Source: an uncultured Acidimicrobiaceae bacterium
Lineage (GTDB): Bacteria; Actinomycetota; Acidimicrobiia; Acidimicrobiales; Microtrichaceae
Length of the DNA stretch: 53,482 nucleotides
NCBI GenBank assembly: GCA_937868025.1
Contig: CALMLJ010000571.1
Span: 1-53,482 of the forward strand
Direction of reading: 5' to 3'
Below are positions 41,064 to 49,545 of this stretch, piece by piece. Both the position numbers and the translations under genes were made by a program. The notes beneath the pieces were generated by a model. The model did not search any database, was not told the DNA's origin, and was given only the letters and a program-made list of their open reading frames with translations. Each line of letters opens with the position of its first letter. Within the stretch, counting starts at the first letter, position 1.

Positions 41064-44000
41064 ACGACACTCCCGACGCAGCCGGCATTCGGGCGATCCT
41101 CCGGTCGGGGCGTCCGACTGAGCGCGCCGACCGAGCGGACATCGAGCTGTTCGACACGGTCGGCGCGGCCCTCGACGCGGGCATCGCACGACTGCGCTCC
41201 CACGCGGCGGTCCACGTCGATCCCGGCCTCCGCATATCCGTCGACGTCGGCGAGGTGGACCTCGCAACGGGTGTCCCCTCGATGGCGGCCCGGGCGAGGT
41301 CAGGGGCGCTCCTCGGGGCGGCGAGATCCGGACAGATCCTCGTGTCCGGCGCGGCGGCCTCATTGATCGGCACGGCACCGGACGGGGTCAGGCTGCTCGA
41401 CCTCGGACGCCATCGCTTCTACGGCACTGCAGGAACGACCGCGGTGTTCGAGGTGCGGGGCCCCGGCCTGACATCGGGGCCGATCCGCACGATCGAGACG
41501 GTCGCCAAGACGGTCCCCCTCCCCCCGACTCCGCTGATCGGGCGGAGCGACCTCCTCGCAGTCCTCGTCGAGGCCGTCCGGGCGCAACGAGTGGTCACGC
41601 TCACCGGGTCGGGCGGTGCCGGCAAGACGCGACTGGCGATCGAGGCGGCACTGGCCACCGCCGACGGGTTCGACTCGATCCGGTGGGCAGAGCTCGCTGC
41701 GCTGGGGAACGACACCACCCTCGTGGACGAACTCGCCGCGACGGTCGGCGTGCACCACCAGAGCACCGACGGACGACGTCTCGCGGTGATCGAGGCACTC
41801 GGCCATGGGCGGCAGCTGTTGGTGCTCGACAACGCCGAGCACCTCATCGAACCAGTCGCCGGCCTGGTCACCGAGCTGGCCGAGCAGTGTGCCGACCTGC
41901 ACGTCCTGGTCACCAGCCGCGAACCGATGGGGCTCGCGGCGGAGATCGTTCGTCGGATCCCTCCGCTCACGGTCGCGTCCGACGACGATCGTGTCGCGAT
42001 CGCGGCGAGTGAGGCGGGTGAGTTCCTGCTCGATCGGCTCAGCCGCGTCGGGGTGGAGACGCCCGCTGACGACGAGTCGGTCCTGGCGGTCCATCGCATC
42101 TGCACCCGTCTCGATGGCATCCCGCTGGCGCTCGAGTTGGCCGCGGCCCGAGCCGCCACCACGCCGCTCGGCGACCTCGCCGCAGCTCTCGACGATCGCT
42201 TCCGAATCCTGTCGGCGACTCGGCGGGACGCTCAGCCACACCAGCGCACTCTCGAGGCGTCGATCAGATGGAGTCACGACCTGCTCGCCGACGACGAGCG
42301 CGTCACGTTCCGCCGGTTGGCGGCGTTCAGCGACTCGTTCGAACGGGCGGACGTGGTGGCGGTCGATGGCGGCCAGGCCGTGACCGCCGCGCTCGATCGC
42401 CTGGTCGAGCGGTCGCTCGTCGCCCCGACCAGCGACGGCCGTCTGCGACTCCTCGAGACCGTCCGAGCCTTCGCCGAGGATCGGTTGGACGAGTCCGGCG
42501 AGACCTCGTCGGTGCGCGATCGCCACCTGGCGTGGGTACTGGCACGGGCCGAGGAAATAGCTCCCGGCTTCGACGGTCCGGACCCTGCCGACGCCGCGGT
42601 CTCGGCACGACGACTCCTGAACGACGCACGGGCCGCGATCCACCACGCCGAGCAGACGTCGCAGGCCGGCGCAATCTGGCAGCTGATCCACCACCTCGCG
42701 CCGCTGTGCTTCTACGAGGGTCTCATCGACGAGGCCCTCGATTGGGCGGCCCGTGCGGCCGCCGTCGATGACGGCACCCATCCCGCCACCGCAGCGCCGG
42801 GGCTGGTGGCCGCTGCGCTGCTCGCCACCTCGAGGGGCGACCACGAGGAGATCGTCGACGCGCTGAAGCGTGCGACGACGGCGGCCGATCGAGCGGGTGA
42901 CCGACGATCACAGGGTCGGGCCATCGTCCTCGGCGCCGCTCACTCCACCTGGCACCGGCCAGCCGAGGCGTTGTACACGCTCACGAACGGCCGCGACGTG
43001 TGTGCGTCCGCCGGAGATCATGCGTGGGCAGCCTGGGGGAGCTGTGGGGCAGCGCTCGCTCTGACGTTCCTCGGTCGACCCGGCGATGCCCTCACCCACC
43101 TCGGCGAAGCGGACGCCGCGGCCTCCCGACTCCAGGCCCGCCGTCTCGCCCTCGACGCGGATGCCCGCCGGTGCATCTGCGAGCACCAGCTCGGCCGGTG
43201 GGGCGACGCTCGTCGCACGATCGAACGAGGTCGCCGACTCGCCGACGGATTCACGTCGATCAGCGTGACCGCGTGCTTCGACGCCGTCGACGCCTGGCTG
43301 ACGATCGCCGACGGCCAGTTCGACGCGGCGTTGGAGGCGATGGACGACGCCATCGACAAGTACCACCGGGCGGGTGAGCTCCAGTTCATCCCACTCTTCG
43401 CCGACGCGCGCGCCCGAGCCCTCATCGGGACGGGGGCGGCGGCCGATGCCGCAGAAGGCCTGGTCACGCTCCGGTCGCATCCGGGGGTCGAGTGGTCGTC
43501 GGTCTACCGACACTGGCTCGATCACACCATCGCGACCGCGCACCTCGTGAGCGGCGACGTCGACGCCGCCCGCACCGTCGCCGATCGCCTGGTCACCGAC
43601 GCGACCGACGTTGGCAATCGGCTGGACGCAGCTCGAGGCGAACTGGTCCTCGCACGCCTCGACCATTTTGCCGGCGAGCCGCGCCGCGCCGACACGCGGT
43701 CCGCCAGCGCTCTCGACACCCTGTGGGGACTCGGAGCGATCCCGGCGGTACTGGACGCGCTCGAACTGTTCAGTCGCGACGACGAGGTCGGGGGCCGGGC
43801 GGAGCGGGCCGCAACGATCAGGTCCGGCGTGACCGAAGCTCGCCGACAGCTCCTCGACGGGAACGTCCCGGACCTCGGCGAGCTCGTCGAGATGGCGCGC
43901 CGAGGCCGGGGCGATCGCCGACGGCCGACGTTCGGGTGGGACAGCCTCACGCCGACGGAGCTCACCGTCGCCGAACTGGTCGCCGAGGGGCTCACCAACC

Positions 44001-44149
44001 CACAGATCGCCGAGCGACTGATCGTCGGGCGGGCGACCGTGAAGACCCATGTGTCCAACGTGCTCCGCAAGCTCGACCTCACCGGGCGCACCCAGCTCGC
44101 CACGGCCTACCGAGCGCGCCTCTCTGAGGATCGCCCCGAGCCGGGGTAG
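41060..44149 (+). CDS. Large ATP-binding LuxR-family regulator
   Basis: A 1029-aa LAL-like protein. Residues 1-140 are a degenerate adenylate/guanylate cyclase end: SVDVGEVDLATGVP and GQILVSGAAASLI keep the frame of the fold but the catalytic half is missing. The P-loop is LTGSGGAGKTRLA (about 181-193), with LLVLDNAEHLIEPV as Walker B and VTSREPMGL as sensor. A tetratricopeptide-like repeat region (500-930) and the LuxR HTH LTPTELTVAELVAEGLTNPQ...VKTHVSNVLRKLD (965-1015) follow. Its targets and ligand are unknown. It is followed by a lipoprotein gene, as is the LuxR remnant at 37.5 kb. Confidence 0.9.
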   Translation: MNDTPDAAGIRAILRSGRPTERADRADIELFDTVGAALDAGIARLRSHAAVHVDPGLRISVDVGEVDLATGVPSMAARARSGALLGAARSGQILVSGAAASLIGTAPDGVRLLDLGRHRFYGTAGTTAVFEVRGPGLTSGPIRTIETVAKTVPLPPTPLIGRSDLLAVLVEAVRAQRVVTLTGSGGAGKTRLAIEAALATADGFDSIRWAELAALGNDTTLVDELAATVGVHHQSTDGRRLAVIEALGHGRQLLVLDNAEHLIEPVAGLVTELAEQCADLHVLVTSREPMGLAAEIVRRIPPLTVASDDDRVAIAASEAGEFLLDRLSRVGVETPADDESVLAVHRICTRLDGIPLALELAAARAATTPLGDLAAALDDRFRILSATRRDAQPHQRTLEASIRWSHDLLADDERVTFRRLAAFSDSFERADVVAVDGGQAVTAALDRLVERSLVAPTSDGRLRLLETVRAFAEDRLDESGETSSVRDRHLAWVLARAEEIAPGFDGPDPADAAVSARRLLNDARAAIHHAEQTSQAGAIWQLIHHLAPLCFYEGLIDEALDWAARAAAVDDGTHPATAAPGLVAAALLATSRGDHEEIVDALKRATTAADRAGDRRSQGRAIVLGAAHSTWHRPAEALYTLTNGRDVCASAGDHAWAAWGSCGAALALTFLGRPGDALTHLGEADAAASRLQARRLALDADARRCICEHQLGRWGDARRTIERGRRLADGFTSISVTACFDAVDAWLTIADGQFDAALEAMDDAIDKYHRAGELQFIPLFADARARALIGTGAAADAAEGLVTLRSHPGVEWSSVYRHWLDHTIATAHLVSGDVDAARTVADRLVTDATDVGNRLDAARGELVLARLDHFAGEPRRADTRSASALDTLWGLGAIPAVLDALELFSRDDEVGGRAERAATIRSGVTEARRQLLDGNVPDLGELVEMARRGRGDRRRPTFGWDSLTPTELTVAELVAEGLTNPQIAERLIVGRATVKTHVSNVLRKLDLTGRTQLATAYRARLSEDRPEPG

Positions 44150-44250
44150 TCCTCGAGTCGCGGTCATCTCCGCCACCCGGGGGAGGTAAAGCGTTCGGTG
44201 GCAGCGGAGGATCACGGTCGACCCCTTCGACCAGCACAAGGACCAGCGAC

Positions 44251-44694
44251 ATGAACCTCCGTTCTCACGGCCGCCTTCGAAGCGCCGCAACCGCGACCCT
44301 CGTCAGTGGCATCGCCGCCCTCGCCGGCGCAGGGTGTGTGCCGGAACCCGGCGGACCGCCACCGACGACCACGACCACGACGGTGGTGCCTCCGTGGCTC
44401 GCCGCCGGCTGCTATCCGAACGCAACACTGCCGGATCTGTTCGGAAGCGTTCAGTTCAGCGGCGAGGAAAACCAGCTCGGCAACGCGCTGCAGCACTTCC
44501 TCACGGACGGAACCTGCACCAGCGCGTCGCCCTCGGTCGAGACGATCGTCCGGGCACCGGACGTGGCCAGTGCATTCGCGTTGTGCCTGAGCCTCGGCGG
44601 GGCCGAGACGTTCGTCACCGCGTCGAACCTGTCCCAGTACGGCTGGAACGTGCCGGTCGACGCATGGTTCTGCCAGCGGCCCCTCTTTCCGTAG
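44251..44694 (+). CDS. Small lipoprotein
   Basis: A 147-aa protein: signal with lipobox LAGAGC (Cys29), a Pro/Thr-rich linker (PTTTTTTVVPP), then a compact Cys-containing domain (Cys at about 54, 88, 114, 142). The domain resembles short extracellular proteins of Acidimicrobiia-like genomes, with no known role. AAGGACC precedes the ATG at short distance. The LuxR gene upstream may control it. Confidence 0.7.
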   Translation: MNLRSHGRLRSAATATLVSGIAALAGAGCVPEPGGPPPTTTTTTVVPPWLAAGCYPNATLPDLFGSVQFSGEENQLGNALQHFLTDGTCTSASPSVETIVRAPDVASAFALCLSLGGAETFVTASNLSQYGWNVPVDAWFCQRPLFP

Positions 44695-44706
44695 CGCGGG
44701 TGGATC

Positions 44707-46232
44707 GTGATCCAATGCCCGCCACCCCGCCGGCAGCGCTCCCAAGACCGGACGACGCGCCACCCGCCCGCACTGGCACGGGCGAAGGCCGTCGCCGTGT
44801 GCGCCACACTCGCCTGCGTCGCGGGGTGCAGCCACGACGCCACGAGCGAGGCACGCAGCCCCGTTCCACGGCAGCCCACACGGCGGAGCTGTGGCCGTGG
44901 CCGTGTCCCGTCGGCACTCCCCCATCTGCCCGGTGTACGCGGGTGGAGGTCCCGACCGATTGGAGTGATCCGGCGGCCGACACCCTGACCCTGCCGGTCG
45001 TCGTGATCCCAGCGACCACCGACGACCGGCGGCCCGACGCACTCGTCGTACTCACCGGCGGACCAGGAGGATCGATCACCGAGGTCGCTGAGCACTGGAG
45101 CGACCCCCACCGCGACATCGTGCTCTGCGACCAGCGCGGCGCCGGCCGAGCCGAGCCCCGATCGGACTGCCCCGAGCGCGACAGCGCCTGGCTCGCGAAC
45201 CTCCAACAAGACGCCGGCTTCACCGCCGAGCGGGCCGCGCTTGCCGACGCGACGTCGTCGTGCCGCCGACGGCTCGAAGCCTCCGGCATCGACCTCGACG
45301 ACTACGACACCGAAGCGAGCGTCCGCGACCTCGACGCGATCCGTCGAACGCTCGGCTACAGCAGTGGAACATCCTCGGCATCAGCTACGGGGCTCGCCTG
45401 GCGCTCGCGGCGCTCCGCTCGTCCCCGACGGCATCCGGTCCGTCATCCTCGACTCCGTGAGCGACGTGACCTCCGGCGGCCTCTCGGCACGCCGGGAATC
45501 GACCGAACGAGCACTCGACCAACTCCTCGCCGGTTGTGCCCAGAACGCCGTCTGTCGGACGGCGCACCCCGACCTCCCGGGCGAGATCGGAACCGTCGAA
45601 CAGCGGTACGACGCGACGCCGATTGTCGTCGAAGTAGCGGCGGATGACGCGTCACGGAGACGTTCGTCATCACCGGCGCCGACGTGCTCGCCGGGATCTC
45701 ACAGGCGATGTACGACCCAGCACTCATCCCCGTTCTCCCTCGGCTCATTGGGGCCCTGGCCGCCGGCGACACTGCGATCGTCTCGGAACTCATCCGACAG
45801 AACGTGGCGTTCCACCGCAGCATCGTGTGGGGGACGAGCCTCAGCGTCGACTGTGCCGACTACGCCCGACTCGCGGCCGAGGATGACGATGCCGTCATCG
45901 CCAACCCCGGTCGCCTTCGAACGCTGCTGGCCGAGACGACCTGCGAGGAGTGGCCCGTGGAAGCGACGTCGAGAGCCATCAACACGCCGGTGACGTGGGA
46001 CGTCCCCGCCCTCGTCGTCGCGGGGCAGTACGACCCTGTCACCCCGCCGGCGGGGAGCGAACGCGTCGCCTCACGCCTCACCAAGTCCACGTACGCGTTG
46101 TGGCCGAATCGCGGTCACGGCATCACCGGCGACGCATGTGCCGAGACCCTCATGGCGGTGTTCCTCGAAGACCCCGGTCGCCCGATGGACCTGAGCTGTC
46201 TCGCCTCAGTGCGCGGTCCCGACTTCGCGTGA
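44707..46232 (+). pseudogene. Broken alpha/beta hydrolase (tripeptidyl-aminopeptidase-like lipoprotein)
   Basis: The pieces of one hydrolase are spread over three frames. A lipoprotein signal (VCATLACVAGCS) is in the frame from 44707. VVLTGGPGGS and CDQRGAGRAEP continue in a second frame from about 44870 to 45360. GISYGARLALAAL with the nucleophile Ser is in a third frame, then PDGIRSVILDSVSD to about 45650, then ETFVITGADVLAG. The C-terminal part, ALVVAGQYDPVTPP and WPNRGHGITG with the catalytic Asp and His, is intact to 46232. At least four frame changes are needed, so it is a pseudogene unless the assembly is poor here. Confidence 0.8.
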
Positions 46233-46279
46233 CTGGGCAGACCTACGCGTTGATCGGGCGGGTTCTCGACCTGGGTTGG

Positions 46280-46756
46280 CTACTCCGCGTCAGGCCGAAC
46301 GAGCCCAAGTCCTGGGACCCCCTCGAAGATTCCGTCCATCGAAGCAATCGGAAGCCCGTGGGCGAGCGCTGTCGCGGCAATCCATCGATCGCCGGTGTGG
46401 ACCTTGTCTCCAAGCGCGTGGCCACCGGAACGGAGACTGCCCGTCAGCGTTACGAAGGTCGTCTGCACCTCGTCAGTCACCTGCAAGATCGAGAGACCCG
46501 CCACGTGGTCCGCCAGTTCCTTGATCCGCGCCTCTGACCACGGGTTCCTGCTCAGGAGCGGCATCGAGAGCAACTCGACCCGCGTCTGAACCGCGATGAG
46601 AAGGCGTTGGCCCATGAGTGCTTCCTGCCAATCCGCCCTCTCCGGATGCGCGGCCCGTCGACCTCTCCCGGGTAACACGATCCGCGAGTACACGTCAGTG
46701 TCGACGACAACCGCTGGGCCGAGTCCTGGCGACGGCTCGATCGACCGATCGATCAT
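46280..46756 (-). CDS. PIN-domain ribonuclease (VapC-like)
   Basis: A 158-aa protein. The acidic PIN residues are visible: VVVDTDVYSRIV (first Asp), then TRVELLSMPLL (Glu), then TGDRWIAATALAHGLPIASMD (Asp). PIN toxins cleave RNA, often tRNA. It overlaps the upstream 285-aa gene by 4 bp. Classical vapBC antitoxins are about 80 aa and bind DNA; this partner is larger and different. A toxin-antitoxin role is likely but not proven. Confidence 0.8.
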   Translation of the reverse strand: MIDRSIEPSPGLGPAVVVDTDVYSRIVLPGRGRRAAHPERADWQEALMGQRLLIAVQTRVELLSMPLLSRNPWSEARIKELADHVAGLSILQVTDEVQTTFVTLTGSLRSGGHALGDKVHTGDRWIAATALAHGLPIASMDGIFEGVPGLGLVRPDAE

Positions 46757-47610
46757 GCACGGATCTCAGCGAGAAAGGCCTCGATCTCGTCGTCCGTCAC
46801 TCCGGCGACCGGCAGGTCTGGGAATCTCGTGCGCGGTGGCGACTGATCCGATGGAAGGAGGAACCAGCTGTCGGGAAGCTGCTCAGCGACGAGCGAGGGC
46901 TCAATCAGCCGTACACGACTCCGGTCATCGCGCTCTGCTACCCCGGTAGCGACGACACGTTGTCCAATGAGGTGGGCTGCGCTCTCAAGATCAGCCACGT
47001 CCTCGATGCGGATGTCGTTACCGATGTCGTCTCGGACTCGGAACCTGTTCGCACGGATGTCGACCGCCTCCAACAGTCCGGTCACCGAGATCGACTCGGT
47101 CGTGACCTTGGGTTCGACCTTCCACACCCCGACGTCGAGCTTGTCGACAGCGACAGGAGCTGAGGTGATCATCCGACCGTTCAACCCTGTCGAGGAGAAC
47201 GAGAAGTACCTCGCTCCCGAGGCGATGATGCTCGCCGCGACTCGTTCCGCCGCCTTCGCCACGAGCGGGCTCACCCATTCCGGTGGAGAGTTCGTGGCGA
47301 TGCTGGCGACGATCTCTTCGAAACGCTGCTTGATCTGAAGTTCGTCCGTAACGTCAGGCAAGGAGCTGGCATTGCCAAGAACGAAGTCAACGCCCGTGGA
47401 CCCCTTCTGCAGCCCTCGAAGCCTCAACGAGCTGGCGTCGTCAATACCCCGCGACGCACGGCCCGGCCCCTCGGCGCGCCCCACCTGTCGGCCGATACGA
47501 GTCGCCGTGAGCTGAAGGGCGTCGGCAAGATCGACGAGATCCCGGAACTCAATCTCCCCCGGGGGAACGGCCATGGCATCGAGCTTTAACAAGTACGACC
47601 GCTCTGACAT
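46753..47610 (-). CDS. Partner of the PIN-domain protein, unknown family
   Basis: A 285-aa protein. The N-terminal half has a helical region with EIEFRDLVDLADALQLTATRIGRQV. The C-terminal half holds two short beta domains (about 190-255, RANRFRVRDDIGNDIRIEDV then GQRVVATGVAERDD), perhaps OB-like. ATG 47610 was chosen since AGGAGG lies 8 nt upstream; a GTG three codons earlier is possible. It precedes the PIN gene by a 4-bp overlap. It could be a large antitoxin or a sensor that restrains the nuclease. Confidence 0.65.
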   Translation of the reverse strand: MSERSYLLKLDAMAVPPGEIEFRDLVDLADALQLTATRIGRQVGRAEGPGRASRGIDDASSLRLRGLQKGSTGVDFVLGNASSLPDVTDELQIKQRFEEIVASIATNSPPEWVSPLVAKAAERVAASIIASGARYFSFSSTGLNGRMITSAPVAVDKLDVGVWKVEPKVTTESISVTGLLEAVDIRANRFRVRDDIGNDIRIEDVADLESAAHLIGQRVVATGVAERDDRSRVRLIEPSLVAEQLPDSWFLLPSDQSPPRTRFPDLPVAGVTDDEIEAFLAEIRA

Positions 47611-47811
47611 CGAGACCACCTCCTAAACCGGATCGCTTCACAGTCTGCCAGTAGACCACCGAGGCCTGACATCTTGTCGGCGTCCAGGTTCGGCCCGCCG
47701 GGCTCGGGTACACGACCACCCCTCAGGCCGACGTCGCGGGCACTGCAGGCCACCCACGTCGAGGCCGCGCAGCGGAATCAGGCACCGGCGTACCTGCGTC
47801 CGCCCTCGTCC

Positions 47812-47836
47812 GCTTGTTGCGCCTTGCGCAACAAGC
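47812..47836. terminator. Hairpin downstream of the ParA-like gene
   Basis: CTTGTTGCGC, CTT, GCGCAACAAG: perfect 10-bp stem extended by one outer G-C pair, with a 3-nt loop. It lies 60 bp past the ParA-like stop (minus strand) and upstream of the PIN operon, so it can separate the two units. Confidence 0.6.
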
Positions 47837-47895
47837 CAGTCTGTGCCACTTCCTGACCACGGTCCGAGAGCGCGAGTCGGGAGCGGGTCGAGCGG

Positions 47896-48504
47896 TCACG
47901 CGTGAGATGCGCACGGGACCTCCTCAGCGGCGATCTGGGCGATCCACGACCGGAGCTGGGCGAACTCACGAAGCCGGCTGCAGCGGCGCAGGAAGAGACC
48001 GGCGTCGATCGCACGAGCGACAACCGGCGTGTGATCGACAACGGCCACGACCTGTCGGCCCGTGACGTGTTCGACGTCACGGTGGTCGAGCGCCCGGCCG
48101 GTCTCGCCGAGAACGACGACTCCGTCCAGCTGGGCCTCCTGGTGGGCGCACAGCGTGCGGAGACCGACGTAGTCCGGCCCCCGGAGCACTCCGATGCGGA
48201 GGCGCTCCCGGGCGCCGAGATGCGCCTGTGCGGGATCGTCGTCGAAAGGTCCGAGATCGAGGTACTGCTCGAGAGTCCCAGCATCGACGACCTGGAGCCC
48301 GGGGCCATCAGGCTTCAGGGACACGCCCTCGGCGAGTTGGACGGGAAGATCGTCGAAGACGGTGCCGACGGCGACGCACAGCGCGTCGGGGTCGTGAGCG
48401 GCGATGCCGGTCGGGCCGCCGGCGGCGAAGGTTGCGGCGGCGGCAAGAGCGATGGTCGTGGTGCCATGGCCTCCCCGGACGCCGATGAACTCGATGGTTC
48501 GCAT
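47896..48504 (-). CDS. ParA/MinD-like P-loop ATPase
   Basis: A 202-aa protein with deviant Walker A GVRGGHGTTTIALAAA (about 8-23). The family moves DNA or positions protein complexes by an ATP switch. A C-terminal segment shows VVAVVDHTPVVARAIDAGLF. It is shorter than classical ParA (about 260 aa) and has no N-terminal HTH. AAGGAG lies 8 nt before ATG 48504. Two GGTCA-N4-TGACC sites lie 29-75 bp upstream, where a centromere or operator of a partition operon is expected. Confidence 0.75.
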   Translation of the reverse strand: MRTIEFIGVRGGHGTTTIALAAAATFAAGGPTGIAAHDPDALCVAVGTVFDDLPVQLAEGVSLKPDGPGLQVVDAGTLEQYLDLGPFDDDPAQAHLGARERLRIGVLRGPDYVGLRTLCAHQEAQLDGVVVLGETGRALDHRDVEHVTGRQVVAVVDHTPVVARAIDAGLFLRRCSRLREFAQLRSWIAQIAAEEVPCASHA

Positions 48505-48532
48505 GGGGTGTACTCCTTGTTTGGATGGAAGT

Positions 48533-48579
48533 GGTCAGCGGTGACCACGTCGGGCGTGGTCTGGTGGTCAGGGGTGACC
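48533..48579. promoter_or_regulatory. Two tandem GGTCA-N4-TGACC sites (4 and 5) upstream of the ParA-like gene
   Basis: GGTCAGCGGTGACC (48533-48546) and GGTCAGGGGTGACC (48566-48579) lie 33 bp apart, about three helical turns, in the same phase. Both read TGGTCAG...GTGACCA in wider view. They lie between the ParA-like gene and its upstream partner and could be a partition centromere or operator. Confidence 0.65.
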
Positions 48580-48630
48580 AAGGCGGGAAACGGACTCGGT
48601 GGACGGCTTCCTCGACCGGCCACCTGTGGT

Positions 48631-49089
48631 TCAGGTGAGGCTTGACTGGCGGAGCTCGTGCTCGTCGAGGGCGTCGAGAAGCAACGGTGGGAGACGCCTG
48701 CGAACTCGAAGCGGGACCGGCGGAAGAGTCGTCCGCACCTCCAAGTGGTCGCCGCACATGCGAGCCATGCCGAAGTCCACGAGACGTCCGATGGTCCGGT
48801 TGATCTGCGTGTGGCGACCAGTTCCGGCACCCAGACCGAGCGACGCTCCGAGGTCGACCAGGTCGACCTCGACTCCGACGGGCCGACTGTCCATCCAATC
48901 GGCGAACCGACGGAGTGCAAGCACTGCTGAGGGGCCGAGGACGGGAAGCCAGAACGTCTCGACGTACACGTGGCGAGCGTCGAAGCCCTGCTCTTCGATG
49001 ACCTCGTCACGCCATGGGCGGACCGCCATCACGGGGTTGGCGACAAGCCAGTCGAGAGTGGTCCGACGGCGGTCTCCGCTCTCCATCAT
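48631..49089 (-). CDS. Hypothetical partner of the ParA-like gene
   Basis: A 152-aa protein. A start at ATG 49089 (or 49086) has GGGAGG upstream. The C-terminal region (about 65-145) reads like a winged helix: LGAGTGRHTQINRTIGRLVDFGMARMCG, then a wing. The N-terminus is charged and Trp-rich (TLDWLVANPVMAVRPWRDEV). As the gene before the ParA-like ATPase with putative operator sites between them, it is a candidate DNA-binding partition protein, but it has no ParB motif. Confidence 0.6.
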   Translation of the reverse strand: MMESGDRRRTTLDWLVANPVMAVRPWRDEVIEEQGFDARHVYVETFWLPVLGPSAVLALRRFADWMDSRPVGVEVDLVDLGASLGLGAGTGRHTQINRTIGRLVDFGMARMCGDHLEVRTTLPPVPLRVRRRLPPLLLDALDEHELRQSSLT

Positions 49090-49107
49090 CGGCCGGCCTC
49101 CCGTGTC

Positions 49108-49124
49108 ATCAGGATCATCCTGAT
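49108..49124. promoter_or_regulatory. Dyad operator in the divergent region before the excisionase gene
   Basis: TCAGGATCATCCTGA is a perfect 15-bp dyad (7-bp arms), extended by A/T. It lies between the 152-aa gene and the excisionase gene. Its near-identical copy lies before the small HTH gene (33384), whose product is the likely ligand. Confidence 0.6.
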
Positions 49125-49241
49125 ACGAAGGTCTGACATCGAACGGATCAGCCTTGACACCTCAGCGTCAATCGGCGGGTGGCCGATGCCGGAGGCTCCC
49201 TTGGGAGCCAGACTGTGCACTCGCTGACGCGTTCTGTTCCG

Positions 49242-49251
49242 CGCGCTTAGG
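49242..49251 (+). promoter_or_regulatory. CGCGCTTAGG motif before the excisionase-like gene
   Basis: The 10-mer is followed by TCGGC and ATG 49257. Flanking bases match those before the relaxase gene (TTAGGTCGG then a start codon). Confidence 0.7.
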
Positions 49252-49256
49252 TCGGC

Positions 49257-49457
49257 ATGAACTCCTCCGCCGTTCGCTCTCCAGGGCTACTGCTCAAGAT
49301 CACCGAGGCCGCCGACGTGCTGGCGATCGGGCGCAGCACTGTCTACGAACTCATCGCCGGCGGACAGCTCGAGACGGTGCACATCGGTCGTGCTGTCAGG
49401 GTCACTCGGGCGTCCGTCGAGTCGTTCGTGGAACGAGAACGCTCCGGCCGCGACTGA
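49257..49457 (+). CDS. Excisionase-like MerR-type HTH protein
   Basis: A 66-aa protein. LLLKITEAADVLAIGRSTVYELIAGGQLETVHIGRAVRVTRASVESFV (in overlapping pieces: ITEAADVLAIGRSTVYELI, then GQLETVHIGRAVRV) is the classic DNA-binding domain of element excisionases. Such proteins bend attachment-site DNA to direct a tyrosine integrase toward excision. It lies 1.4 kb inside the candidate right attachment site. No integrase is in the window, so its partner must be encoded elsewhere. Confidence 0.88.
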   Translation: MNSSAVRSPGLLLKITEAADVLAIGRSTVYELIAGGQLETVHIGRAVRVTRASVESFVERERSGRD

Positions 49458-49545
49458 GGGATCGACCGACTCGCGGACGGCGCCAATCACTGAGGTATCC
49501 GATCGCCCCAGACCGTGGATCGTCGAACTTTCGTAAAGTGCGAAC

